Shown here piece after piece: positions 1-8,830 of a DNA stretch of 64,000 nt. Under the pieces are notes generated by a model, which saw only the letters and a program-made list of their open reading frames with translations, was not told the origin of the DNA and ran no database searches. The stretch spans positions 124,001 through 188,000 of the forward strand of contig JAVBME010000008.1 in the NCBI GenBank assembly GCA_031552765.1, read 5' to 3'. Position numbers and translations under genes: made by a program. This DNA is from JAVBME01 sp031552765 (GTDB taxonomy: Bacteria > Bacillota > Negativicutes > Acidaminococcales > JAISLQ01). Position 1 is the stretch's first letter, and every line of letters begins with the position of its first letter.

Positions 1-651
1 AAAGACCCGGACAATCATTACGCGGTCATCGGCGTAGTGCCGGCAATTTTTATAGTTAATAAGACCCTCCTTAGCAACCGCCCCCTTCCTGCGACATGGG
101 AAGACCTGCTGCGGCCGGAGTTTGCCGACTGTGTATCTTTGCCGCTGGAAGACCTCGACATGTTTGACGCCATATTATTAAATATCTATAAAAAATACGG
201 TGCAGACGGCGTAGCTAAGCTGGGTAAAGCTATGCTCAAAAGCATGCACCCGGCAGCCATGCTCAAATCTTACCTGGCTGGCGACGCGAAAAGCGTACCG
301 GTAGTTTCCGTGCTGCCTTATTTTTTCGCCAAAACAATGCCGCCAGGCAGTCCGTTTGTCACAGTCTGGCCTAAAGACGGAGCGATAATCAGCCCCATAT
401 ATTTGATAACGAAAAAATCCAGCCAACACCTGACCAAACCCTTTGTTGATTTTCTTTTTTCCAAGGAGATCGGCGATGTTTTCTCCGTGCAGGGCTTTTT
501 CCCCTCCACCCATCCGCAAGTGGACAACGGTTTTGGTGAAGGGCAGAACTTCATGTGGCTGGGCTGGGACTACATAAAAGAAAACGATATCGGCAGGCTT
601 ATTGCCCAAACAAAACATATCTTCTACAAAGAAATGGAGGAAAAAAAATAG
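1..651 (+). CDS. ABC transporter solute-binding protein (5' truncated)
   Basis: The reading frame is open from the first base, so the gene begins before the window; the 216 codons seen are its C-terminal part. The product looks like the second lobe of a periplasmic solute-binding protein of the iron(III)/spermidine type: a VVPAIFIVNK stretch, a segment on whether the assigned residue is replaced (SVPVVSVLPYFFAKTMP), then ITKKS and a run about the mature lobe reaching PFVDFLFSKE and a C-terminal helix. It ends two bases before the GTPase gene, so the three genes are probably one operon with the ABC ATPase. The ligand cannot be read from the sequence; the family and the TonB receptor downstream suggest a metal or metal chelate. 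Signal peptide and permease genes, if any, lie outside the window. Confidence 0.75.
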   Translation, partial: KDPDNHYAVIGVVPAIFIVNKTLLSNRPLPATWEDLLRPEFADCVSLPLEDLDMFDAILLNIYKKYGADGVAKLGKAMLKSMHPAAMLKSYLAGDAKSVPVVSVLPYFFAKTMPPGSPFVTVWPKDGAIISPIYLITKKSSQHLTKPFVDFLFSKEIGDVFSVQGFFPSTHPQVDNGFGEGQNFMWLGWDYIKENDIGRLIAQTKHIFYKEMEEKK

Positions 652-652
652 C

Positions 653-1348
653 ATGGATCTGGCGATTTTTTCCGGCCCTCCATCTTCCGGCAAGACCTCC
701 GTCATTTTAAAAGTGATAGATGCTTTGCAAAAGAGAAATGTTTGCGCCGGCGTCGTAAAATTTGACTGCCTGTACACCGATGACGACCTTTCGTATAAAA
801 AAGCCGGCATACCTGTGAAAAAAGGACTGTCCGGCGCATTATGCCCCGACCATTTTTTTGCCGCCAATATCGAAGAAGTTGTCGCTTGGGGAAAAAATTT
901 ATCTTTAGACCTTCTTGTTACCGAATCGGCCGGGTTGTGCAACCGCTGTTCTCCTTATTTGAAAGAAACAACAGCCGTCTGCGTCATCGATAACCTGTCC
1001 GGCATAAATACGCCGAAAAAAATTGGCCCGATGCTCAAAGCCGCCGATATTGCGGTAATAACCAAGGGTGATATCGTATCCCAGGCGGAGCGTGAAGTTT
1101 TTGCCACCAGGGTCATGTCGGTAAACCCCAAAGCCAGGGTCATGCATGTGAATGGTTTGACCGGACAGGGCGCTTTTGAGTTGAGCAAGCATATTTTTGA
1201 AAGCAAAAAAGACATCTCTTCTGTAGAAAATATGCAGCTGAGGTTTTCCATGCCGGCCGCGCTCTGCTCTTACTGCCTGGGCGAAACGCGTATCGGCGAA
1301 AGTTACCAACTGGGCAATATCAAAAAAATAGATTTGGCAGGCGGCTGA
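653..1348 (+). CDS. Small P-loop GTPase with three cysteine motifs (G3E/UreG/HypB-like)
   Basis: 231 residues from ATG 653, chosen because GGAGG lies at 636-640 and the upstream gene stops at 651. Walker A is GPPSSGKT at residues 8-15, a switch-like ESAG motif is at 91-94 and a base-recognition-like TKGD at 137-140, as in SIMIBI GTPases of the G3E group that insert nickel, cobalt or zinc into proteins. Three cysteine sites stand out: CPDH at 64-67, CNRC at 96-99 and CSYC at 205-208, which could bind a metal or an Fe-S cluster. It sits between a solute-binding protein and an ABC ATPase, three bases before the latter. Inference: a metallochaperone or an energising/regulating partner of the transporter. 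The GTPase family is fairly clear, the job is not. Confidence 0.7.
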   Translation: MDLAIFSGPPSSGKTSVILKVIDALQKRNVCAGVVKFDCLYTDDDLSYKKAGIPVKKGLSGALCPDHFFAANIEEVVAWGKNLSLDLLVTESAGLCNRCSPYLKETTAVCVIDNLSGINTPKKIGPMLKAADIAVITKGDIVSQAEREVFATRVMSVNPKARVMHVNGLTGQGAFELSKHIFESKKDISSVENMQLRFSMPAALCSYCLGETRIGESYQLGNIKKIDLAGG

Positions 1349-1350
1349 CT

Positions 1351-2361
1351 ATGGAAAATATTAAAATAAAAAACCTTGAAACCAAATACCCCTTTATACA
1401 TAATTATTTTTCCAGCAATAAAATAGACGTTTCTGCGGCCAAAGAAAAAAGCTTCCGGCAATTGCTGGATTCTTACAGCCCGCTAAAATTAGAAGAAGAG
1501 GCCATAGACAAAGAAAAACTTATAGCAGATATGCATGTTTTCGTCGAGCAAATGTCTTCATTCCTCGGTATAAAAAATGACCGGCTGTCCTCTTTGACCA
1601 TAGTTGCCGGCCAGGATAAAAACGGCGCGTCGGAAAATTTTGGCGAAATAACGATAAATTCTTCGGAAATAGTGTCCATCGTCGGGCCTACCGGCTCGGG
1701 TAAAAGCCGGCTCTTGGCCGATATAGAAGTGATAGCGCAAGAAGATACCCCTACCCGGCGCACCATACTGCTGGACGGGCAAAAAAATAAAGAAAGAAGC
1801 TTTTCTTCCGCCAATAATAAACTGGTGGCCCAGCTTTCGCAGAACATGAATTTCGTCATGGACCTTACGGTTGAGGAATTCCTCTCTTTGCACGCGGAAA
1901 GCCGTATGGTGACCGACGCGGAAAAACGCATTGAACGTATCATCAACGAGGCCAACCAGCTGTCCGGCGAATCATTCGGCCCGGATACCCACCTGACCAG
2001 TTTGAGCGGTGGCCAGTCGCGCGCCCTCATGATAGCCGACACCGCCATTTTGAGCACCTCCCCTGTCGTTTTGATCGACGAGATAGAAAATGCCGGCGTT
2101 GACCGCAAAAAAGCTTTACAACTGCTTTTGAACGAAGACAAGATAGTCTTTATTTCTACTCATGACCCGGTTTTGGCGCTCATGGCCGACAAACGGCTGG
2201 TCATAAAAAACGGCGGCATAGATAAGGTAATCGGTACCAGCACGGAAGAAAAAGGGTTGCTAAACGAATTGGAAACCATAGAAACATCCATGCAAAATAT
2301 GCGGCAAAAATTACGTTCAGGAGGCAGGGTAGGAGCAAAAGACCTGCCCCGCTATCTTTGA
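1351..2361 (+). CDS. Atypical ABC-type ATPase with N-terminal helical extension
   Basis: 336 residues. Walker A GPTGSGKS at 112-119, signature LSGGQ near 215, Walker B PVVLIDEIENAG and H-loop FISTHD are all intact, so it should hydrolyse ATP. Unlike standard importer ATPases, about 100 residues come before the nucleotide-binding domain: a predicted helical stretch (YPFIHNYFSSNKID onward) and then a short beta-rich link. There are no membrane segments. The gene begins two bases after the GTPase stop and is followed by the TonB receptor after 51 bases. It may power an inner-membrane permease encoded before the window, or act with the GTPase in a non-transport step. Family certain, role inferred from neighbours. 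Confidence 0.8.
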   Translation: MENIKIKNLETKYPFIHNYFSSNKIDVSAAKEKSFRQLLDSYSPLKLEEEAIDKEKLIADMHVFVEQMSSFLGIKNDRLSSLTIVAGQDKNGASENFGEITINSSEIVSIVGPTGSGKSRLLADIEVIAQEDTPTRRTILLDGQKNKERSFSSANNKLVAQLSQNMNFVMDLTVEEFLSLHAESRMVTDAEKRIERIINEANQLSGESFGPDTHLTSLSGGQSRALMIADTAILSTSPVVLIDEIENAGVDRKKALQLLLNEDKIVFISTHDPVLALMADKRLVIKNGGIDKVIGTSTEEKGLLNELETIETSMQNMRQKLRSGGRVGAKDLPRYL

Positions 2362-2412
2362 ACGGTAAAATAAATAACCTTGTATTAGTTTTATTTGAGA
2401 CGGAGGAGTAGT

Positions 2413-4323
2413 ATGAAAAAGAAAAAACTTGTCACCGGAGCCCTTGCCTGTTTTATGGCTGCGGCCAACCCCAGCGCTTTTGCCGAGGAAAAACTCGAGA
2501 CCTTCGAACTTGACCCGGTAGTCGTTACCGCCAGCAAAACGCCCAGGCACGCCAAAGAAGTTTCCGCCGCCGTGCAAGTCATTACTAAAAGTGAGATAGA
2601 GTCTATCGGCGCCGCCAACCTCGAACAGGCTTTGCACCTGGCTACCGGCGTACAAATCGGCACAAATTCCGGTACAGGTAAGAAAAGCCCGATGATACGC
2701 GGTTTTGACTCGCGTTTTTCCACTATTTTGATCAACGGCCGCCGCCTGGCGGCCGAACCTGACCAGTTATATGAACTAAACCGCATCACTTTGGCCAATG
2801 TGGAACGCATCGAAATAGTCCGCGGGCCTATGAGCGTCCTTTACGGCACGGAAGCGATGGGCGGCGTCATAAATATCATAGTCAGGAACTCCGACACCCG
2901 TTCGCTGCTCTTGAGCGCCGACCTTGGCACATACGGCGGCGATAATAATCCGCAAAATTACAATATTGACTTCCAGTCCGGCCAAACCGGACGCTTTCGC
3001 TATTCATTATACGGATCTTACCGCGACAACAACGACCCTATGTACAAAAGCAACGGCCTGACCTACGAGCCATACGGCTGGCACAGCAATATCGGCGGCC
3101 GGGTGGAATATGACCTGTCGAAAACCGAAGTGCTGGCCCTTGATATTGCTTACGAAGAAGAACGCACCAACGAAATATCCAATATGGCTAACCTTAACCA
3201 GCAAACCCTCGACAATAACCGCCGCAATGAGCAATCTTTGAGTTATACAAGGAAAACCGACAATACAGAACTGTTTTTCCGCTATTATAACGGCGTACTT
3301 GATAAAGACGTCGACCAATTAAATAAAAACACCGGTCAGCTATTGCAGCCCGGCAGTTGGGTACGGGCCGAGCGTACCATGCGCGCCTTGGAAGGCCGTC
3401 TGACCCGCAAAGTCAACGATCAGCACACAGTAACTTTCGGCGCCGAATACCGGCCGGAGAAGTTTAAGGGCACGTCGGTCAATACCGGCGAAGGTATTTT
3501 TAACACTACATATAATGGTGTAACAAAAACCGGTTCTACCGCCTGGCTGGACTATTTCGGCATTTACCTTATGGATGAATGGCAGGCGACCGACAGGTGG
3601 CGTATTATTACCGCCCTCAGGTATGACGACAGCAACAAATTCGAAAGCGACTGGAGCCCGAAACTCGGCCTTATTTATCAGTTCAACGACAAATCCCGTT
3701 TGAAAGCCAATGCCGGGCACGCCTTCCGCAGCCCTACCCCTAATCAGCTTTATAATAACCAACCTACCTCTTTGGGCAACCCCAACCTGAAATCGGAAAA
3801 AGCCAATTCTTATGATATTTCTTACGAACAGGACTACAGCCGTTCGGGTTATAAACTCACCTATTTTTATAACGATATATCAAACCTTATCGAAGTGCAA
3901 AACAACAGATACCAAAATATCGCCAAAGCAACCATCCAGGGTATAGAAGCTGAATACCTGACCCGTTTCAACAACAACTGGTCGTGGATAAATGCCTGGG
4001 CCTATCTTGACGCAACCGACGACACCACCGGGCAACGCCTGAAAGGCCGCTCGCGCAATGTGCTTACTTCCCGCATCGCCTATTCGGACAACAAATATTT
4101 TTCCGCTAGTTTCTGGGGCGAGCTATACCACGACTATCTGCCTACTACGCCGACCATCAGCACGCGTGAACGCTCCTATGTCACATGGAACCTAGCCGCT
4201 ACCTATTCGCTCAATAAAAACACCAAGTTTATTTTAGGCGTATACGACATATTCGACAAAATGGACGAAGACGCCAATGTTATGGGCCGCTACGCACACC
4301 TGACTGTACAGTTTAAATTCTGA
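2413..4323 (+). CDS. TonB-dependent outer-membrane receptor
   Basis: 636 residues from ATG 2413, preceded by GGAGG at 2402-2406; a longer frame exists but has no ribosome site. Residues 1-24 form a signal peptide (lysines, hydrophobic core, AFA before EE). A DPVVVTASK segment typical of the mature N-terminus leads into the plug domain (about 40-150), with MIRGF, RIEIVRGP and GTEAMGGVINI motifs, followed by a barrel of alternating strands ending in the aromatic residue F typical of outer-membrane proteins. It resembles siderophore, heme and cobalamin receptors (BtuB/CirA type). It takes up a bulky ligand with energy from TonB-ExbBD, not encoded here. Placement after the ABC/GTPase genes suggests the same ligand crosses both membranes. 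Confidence 0.9.
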   Translation: MKKKKLVTGALACFMAAANPSAFAEEKLETFELDPVVVTASKTPRHAKEVSAAVQVITKSEIESIGAANLEQALHLATGVQIGTNSGTGKKSPMIRGFDSRFSTILINGRRLAAEPDQLYELNRITLANVERIEIVRGPMSVLYGTEAMGGVINIIVRNSDTRSLLLSADLGTYGGDNNPQNYNIDFQSGQTGRFRYSLYGSYRDNNDPMYKSNGLTYEPYGWHSNIGGRVEYDLSKTEVLALDIAYEEERTNEISNMANLNQQTLDNNRRNEQSLSYTRKTDNTELFFRYYNGVLDKDVDQLNKNTGQLLQPGSWVRAERTMRALEGRLTRKVNDQHTVTFGAEYRPEKFKGTSVNTGEGIFNTTYNGVTKTGSTAWLDYFGIYLMDEWQATDRWRIITALRYDDSNKFESDWSPKLGLIYQFNDKSRLKANAGHAFRSPTPNQLYNNQPTSLGNPNLKSEKANSYDISYEQDYSRSGYKLTYFYNDISNLIEVQNNRYQNIAKATIQGIEAEYLTRFNNNWSWINAWAYLDATDDTTGQRLKGRSRNVLTSRIAYSDNKYFSASFWGELYHDYLPTTPTISTRERSYVTWNLAATYSLNKNTKFILGVYDIFDKMDEDANVMGRYAHLTVQFKF

Positions 4324-4353
4324 GTTTAATATTTTTGTAACAATCTAATTTAA

Positions 4354-4413
4354 GATTCCTCGCCTGCGGCTCAAAATGACGGATAAATGTCATTGCGAAC
4401 ACAGGCGGGGGAT
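4354..4413. repeat. Palindromic interspersed element, copy 1
   Basis: Imperfect inverted repeat: left arm 4354-4380 (ending CAAAATGAC), right arm 4389-4413 (beginning GTCATTGCGAA), 8-base loop. About 20 of 26 positions pair. It has no T-run, so it is a poor terminator. Its arm layout (GA-TCC/CTTCGC ... AATGAC) matches the element at 8831-8907. Confidence 0.6.
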
Positions 4414-4532
4414 TGTTATTTATAATTGGCAAAATCTTTCTTTAATCTGACTATTGAGTTATAATAATATACATATTCACAAAAAACAAGCCAAAAACAA
4501 GTGTGTTATGTATCGAAAGAGAGGTTTTTCAA

Positions 4533-6206
4533 TTGAGACGTTCAGATGATGTAAAAAAAGGCTCCACCAGGGCGGCGCACCGTTCTTTGTTCAGCGCGCT
4601 GGGTTTTACCAAAGAAGATATGGACAAGCCGCTTATCGGCATAGTAAATGCGCAAAATGAAATAATCCCCGGCCACCTGCACCTTGATATAATCGCCAAA
4701 GCAGTAAAAGAAGGCGTATGGGCGCACGGCGGCGTACCGGTAGAAGTTCCGGCCATCGGCATCTGCGACGGTATCGCCATGGGGCACCAGGGTATGAAAT
4801 ACCCCCTCCCGAGCCGCGAACTTATCGCCGACAGCATCGAAGCCATGGCCAACGGCCATTGTTTTGACGCCCTGGTGCTTATACCCAATTGCGACAAAAT
4901 CGTCCCCGGCATGCTGATGGCAGCGGCTAGGCTCAACATCCCCTGCGTGGTCGCCAGCGGCGGCCCTATGCTGGCCGGTCGTTTTGCCGGTAAAGATGTC
5001 GGCGTGAGCAATGTTTTTGAGGCGGCCGGACGCTTTGAAGCAGGCAAAATAACCGTAGACGAGCTGGAAGAAATAGAGTCTTCCGCCTGCCCCGGTTGCG
5101 GCTCCTGTTCCGGCATGTATACGGCCAACACCATGAACTGTCTGGCCGAAGTTTTAGGCCTGGCTTTGCCCGGCAACGGCACCATACCCGCCGCCCACCA
5201 GGGCGCGCGTACGGCGCTTTCCCGCACCGCCGGCAAACAGGTCATGCAAATGCTGGAGAAGAATATCTGCCCGCGCGACATCATGACCCTTGACGCTTTC
5301 AAAAACGCTATCACGGTAGACATGGCTATCGGCGGCTCCAGCAATACCACCCTGCACCTGCCCGCCATCGCCCACGAGGCCGGGATAGAGCTCTCGCTCG
5401 ACTTATTCAACGATATTGCTAAAACTACCCCTTATATCGCCTCACTAAGCCCGGGCGGCTCACACTTCATCCAGGAACTGAACGAGGCGGGCGGCATCCC
5501 GGCGGTCATGAAAGAACTGGACAAGAAAAAACTCATGCACACCGGCTGCATGACCGTAACAGGCCAAACCTTGACCGACAATCTGACAAAAGTACAAAAC
5601 CGCAACACCGAAGTCATCCGTCCGATAGACAAGCCTTACCGGCCCACCGGCGGCATAGCCATCCTTCGCGGCAATCTGGCTCCTGACGGCGCGGTCGTAA
5701 AAGAAAGCGCAGTAGCCGAAGAAATGCTGGTGCATTCCGGCCCGGCGCGGGTTTATGATTCGGAAGAGCAGGCAATCGATGCCATCATCGGCAAAAAAAT
5801 AAAGAGCGGCGACGTTATAGTCATCCGCTACGAAGGGCCTAAAGGCGGCCCCGGCATGAAAGAAATGCTCAATCCCACCTCCGTCCTGGCCGGCATGGGG
5901 CTCGACAAAGAAGTGGCCCTACTGACCGACGGCCGCTTTTCCGGCGCGACGCGCGGCGCTTGCATCGGTCATGTCTCACCGGAAGCCATGGAAGGCGGGC
6001 TTATCGGCCTCATACAAGAAGGCGACATCATAGAGATAGATATTCCCAACCGCAAACTAGCCGTCAAACTGGCTGATGAGGACATCGCCAAGCGCAAAGC
6101 CGCCTGGCAAAAACCGGCGCCTAAAGTAACTAGCGGTTACCTGGCGCGTTACGCGGCCCTCGTCACTTCGGCCAATACCGGCGCAGTGCTTAAAGACAGT
6201 CTATAA
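4533..6206 (+). CDS. ilvD: Dihydroxy-acid dehydratase
   Basis: 557 residues from TTG 4533, chosen because AGAGAGG (4517-4523) is well spaced and the RRSDDVKKG start matches the family; an in-frame GTG at 4503 has no ribosome site. The enzyme dehydrates 2,3-dihydroxy-isovalerate and -methylvalerate to the 2-oxo acids, a shared step of valine and isoleucine synthesis, using an Fe-S cluster and magnesium. Cluster cysteines are visible in NCDKIVPG (about residue 120) and CPGCGSCSG (about 187-193). Full length for the family. No other branched-chain genes are adjacent; it stands alone between two divergent blocks and ends in its own terminator. TATAAT at 4460-4465 is a possible -10 box without a convincing -35. 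Confidence 0.96.
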   Translation: MRRSDDVKKGSTRAAHRSLFSALGFTKEDMDKPLIGIVNAQNEIIPGHLHLDIIAKAVKEGVWAHGGVPVEVPAIGICDGIAMGHQGMKYPLPSRELIADSIEAMANGHCFDALVLIPNCDKIVPGMLMAAARLNIPCVVASGGPMLAGRFAGKDVGVSNVFEAAGRFEAGKITVDELEEIESSACPGCGSCSGMYTANTMNCLAEVLGLALPGNGTIPAAHQGARTALSRTAGKQVMQMLEKNICPRDIMTLDAFKNAITVDMAIGGSSNTTLHLPAIAHEAGIELSLDLFNDIAKTTPYIASLSPGGSHFIQELNEAGGIPAVMKELDKKKLMHTGCMTVTGQTLTDNLTKVQNRNTEVIRPIDKPYRPTGGIAILRGNLAPDGAVVKESAVAEEMLVHSGPARVYDSEEQAIDAIIGKKIKSGDVIVIRYEGPKGGPGMKEMLNPTSVLAGMGLDKEVALLTDGRFSGATRGACIGHVSPEAMEGGLIGLIQEGDIIEIDIPNRKLAVKLADEDIAKRKAAWQKPAPKVTSGYLARYAALVTSANTGAVLKDSL

Positions 6207-6212
6207 CATACA

Positions 6213-6240
6213 AAAAACCCTGGCATAGCCAGGGTTTTTC
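6213..6240 (+). terminator. Rho-independent terminator of ilvD
   Basis: Stem CCCTGGC/GCCAGGG (6218-6224, 6228-6234) with a 3-base loop, flanked by A-run and T-run, starting just after the ilvD stop. The symmetric A and T runs would also stop transcription arriving from the histidine kinase gene on the other strand. Confidence 0.9.
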
Positions 6241-6272
6241 TTTAAACAAACATACTCTAACAAGTTTGATAA

Positions 6273-8741
6273 TCATGTTTCCAGGCATATCCGCTCAATA
6301 GTTTCTAGTAAATTGTTCAAATCGATTGGCTTTGCGATATGTCCATCCATTCCTGAACTGAGCGCCAATTCAATATCTTCCTTCATTACATTAGCAGTCA
6401 TTGCTATTACGGCAATAGTTCCGGCATCAGCTCTATTCATCGCCCGGATTTCCCTGGTAGCCTCACAGCCGTCAAGCTCAGGCATTTGCATGTCCATGAG
6501 TATCAAGTCAAAATAACCGACGGGAGAATTGCCAAACAAATTTACCGCTTCGCGGCCATTGGCCGCTTCTTCTATTTGAATACCGGTATCAGACAACAAC
6601 TCTGCTATAATGAGACGGTTTATATCCACATCATCAGCTACCAGTGCACGTAATTTTGAAAAGTCATAGTGCGTATCCGTATTTTCAGGCTTACTGGCGC
6701 CATTTACAAATTTATCTTTAGCGGCAGCTTGTCGTTCGATAGTTTTTAGCCTAACGGTAAAGCTGAAAATACTTCCTTGTCCTTCTTCACTCTCTACCCA
6801 GATACGGCCATTCATCATCTCCACAATACTTTTCGATATTGACAGACCCAGACCGGTACCGCCAAAACGCCTGGCAATACTGACATCCGCCTGTTCAAAA
6901 GATTTGAATAACCGCCCGATTTGTTCTTCGCTCATACCCAGGCCATGGTCTTCCACGGAAAATCGATATACAGACCAATCCTCCTCCTGTGACTCCTCAA
7001 CAACAGAAAGATTTATCTCACTATTTTCCGGTGAAAATTTTATCGCATTGGATAAGAGATTTATCAACACCTGATTTAATCTTAGAGTATCCACCAAAAC
7101 AATATTGTGCTGTATCTCCGTATTCTCTATTATTGATATATTGTGTTCATTAGCCCGCGATCTCATCATAGATATAACAAAAGGCAAATTTTCGGTAAGA
7201 TCGGTCTCTTCTTCCGAAAAAGACATCTTACCAGCTTCGATCTTCGACATATCCAACACATCATTGAGCACACCCAAAAGATGGTGGGACGAACTTTCTA
7301 TTTTATTTATACAGTCCCTTATCTTATCGGAATTGCCCGAACGCCGCGCTATTTGCGTCATGCCGATTATAGCGTTCATCGGAGTCCGTATCTCGTGGCT
7401 CATATGCGAGAGGAATTCGGTTTTAGCTCGATTTGCTCTTTCCGCCGCGCTTTTTGCCAGCATAACATCAGTCACATCGACCATAGACAGCATTACGCAG
7501 GAAAGGTTATTCGTATCTGCGGCATATACGCGGTGCAATGATAACCCATATACATATGATAAATTTTCTTTCTCCGCTTTAGCAGCCGCCAAAGTAGAAA
7601 AAGAAGAAGTCTCTTCACTCTGAGAAAAGATCGCGGCAGCTTTTTCCGGGAGAATTCCCGCCTCTCCGGAGGTAATGATTTTTGCCAGCAAACTCTCATC
7701 TTGTTGCGACAACTCATGCAATTGCATATATTTATCCATTGCTTTATTGCCATAAACAAAACGCCCGAAATGGTCAAAAAAAGCTATTGCTTCCGGTACT
7801 ATGTCCAAATGCCGGCAAAAGGTTTCCAGTGTTATATTTATACTTTGCACTATTTTGGCAAAATCGCCTATATAGCCTGTAGTATCGGCGCGCCTGCCAA
7901 GATGACCGGCTTGGACATCCCTAAATACTAAATAGTTGTCATGGACCAAAGCGGCAATACCATCAGCCATATGATTAAGCGCCTGCCCCACCTGCCCCAT
8001 CTCATCATGGGAAAGTCCTTCTAATTTTATATGTGTATTGCCTTTAGCAAATTCTTGGGCTGTTTTTACAATAAGTTTTACCGGATTTGTGATGGATTTT
8101 GTGATCGCAACGCCAAAAAGCATAAGAAAAGCAACACCGCCGACAAACAGTGCGCTCATAAGCGTAAGAGAAGTCCAATAGCTACTTTGGGCATCAAAAC
8201 GGCTTTTCGCTACCTGCATTTCGTTCTCCGCCACAGTAGCGGCTAAAAGTGAGTTTATTGCTAAGCCCTTCGGAATAACTACATCATAAAGATGCTTTAT
8301 AGCGGCCTCTTTATTATCTTTGGCAGATAGTTGCGCCACTGCGTCAACTTCTTTATACCATACGGATATCTCTTTTTTTAGCTGAGAGACTAATTCATAC
8401 TCGTGAGTATTTTGATAATTACGCTCTTCTAATGTGTCCAGATAAGCGTCAACTTGACTGACTATATCACTAAAATATCTCCGTATATTTTCAAATTGCC
8501 CGTTTCTCTCGGCGTCGTTGGCCGCTAAAACTACATCCCGCACCGCGGCTCTAATTTGTCCGACATCAAAAGTTATATGGTTAAGATGCACTAGCGGCTG
8601 TACTATGATGTATTGATTATATTCCACAATACTATTTATTTTTGCAATGTTAAAATAACCGGAAAACGCGATCAATAAAGCAACCAAGCTGGCGGCGGCA
8701 AAAGAAATAATAAGCTTGGTACTTATTTTCATATGCTTCAT
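6273..8741 (-). CDS. Hybrid sensor histidine kinase/response regulator
   Basis: 822 residues. Order: transmembrane helix about 10-28, a helical periplasmic sensor of the four-helix-bundle type (30-185), second transmembrane helix about 190-212, HAMP linker, a PAS-like segment (about 290-420), HisKA with the phospho-acceptor in SHEIRTPMNAIIG (about 447), HATPase with N, G1 (DHGLGMS) and G2 (GGTGLGLS) boxes, and a receiver domain (about 695-818) with acceptor aspartate in LILMDMQMPELDG. GGAGG is 10 bases before ATG 8741. The signal is not known. No partner regulator or output-domain gene is next to it, so a separate phosphotransfer protein or the attached receiver must carry the output. Confidence 0.93.
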   Translation of the reverse strand: MKHMKISTKLIISFAAASLVALLIAFSGYFNIAKINSIVEYNQYIIVQPLVHLNHITFDVGQIRAAVRDVVLAANDAERNGQFENIRRYFSDIVSQVDAYLDTLEERNYQNTHEYELVSQLKKEISVWYKEVDAVAQLSAKDNKEAAIKHLYDVVIPKGLAINSLLAATVAENEMQVAKSRFDAQSSYWTSLTLMSALFVGGVAFLMLFGVAITKSITNPVKLIVKTAQEFAKGNTHIKLEGLSHDEMGQVGQALNHMADGIAALVHDNYLVFRDVQAGHLGRRADTTGYIGDFAKIVQSINITLETFCRHLDIVPEAIAFFDHFGRFVYGNKAMDKYMQLHELSQQDESLLAKIITSGEAGILPEKAAAIFSQSEETSSFSTLAAAKAEKENLSYVYGLSLHRVYAADTNNLSCVMLSMVDVTDVMLAKSAAERANRAKTEFLSHMSHEIRTPMNAIIGMTQIARRSGNSDKIRDCINKIESSSHHLLGVLNDVLDMSKIEAGKMSFSEEETDLTENLPFVISMMRSRANEHNISIIENTEIQHNIVLVDTLRLNQVLINLLSNAIKFSPENSEINLSVVEESQEEDWSVYRFSVEDHGLGMSEEQIGRLFKSFEQADVSIARRFGGTGLGLSISKSIVEMMNGRIWVESEEGQGSIFSFTVRLKTIERQAAAKDKFVNGASKPENTDTHYDFSKLRALVADDVDINRLIIAELLSDTGIQIEEAANGREAVNLFGNSPVGYFDLILMDMQMPELDGCEATREIRAMNRADAGTIAVIAMTANVMKEDIELALSSGMDGHIAKPIDLNNLLETIERICLET

Positions 8742-8765
8742 AATTGCTTTTCCTCCAATTAATTA

Positions 8766-8795
8766 ATTGTAACATTCAAACAGGTAAGCTGTCGA
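8766..8795 (-). promoter_or_regulatory. Putative promoter of the histidine kinase gene
   Basis: On the - strand TCGACA (8790-8795) and TACAAT (8766-8771), 18 bases apart, about 25 bases before the start codon. Confidence 0.45.
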
Positions 8796-8830
8796 TAACT
8801 AATAGTACAATTTGCCAAAGCGCTAAATAC

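Noticed and set aside
178..942. 254-codon open frame opposite the binding-protein and GTPase genes
   Set aside because: Antisense to two convincing genes; no family features and no ribosome site.
4529..5410. 293-codon frame opposite ilvD
   Set aside because: Shadow of a well-conserved enzyme gene; biased composition.
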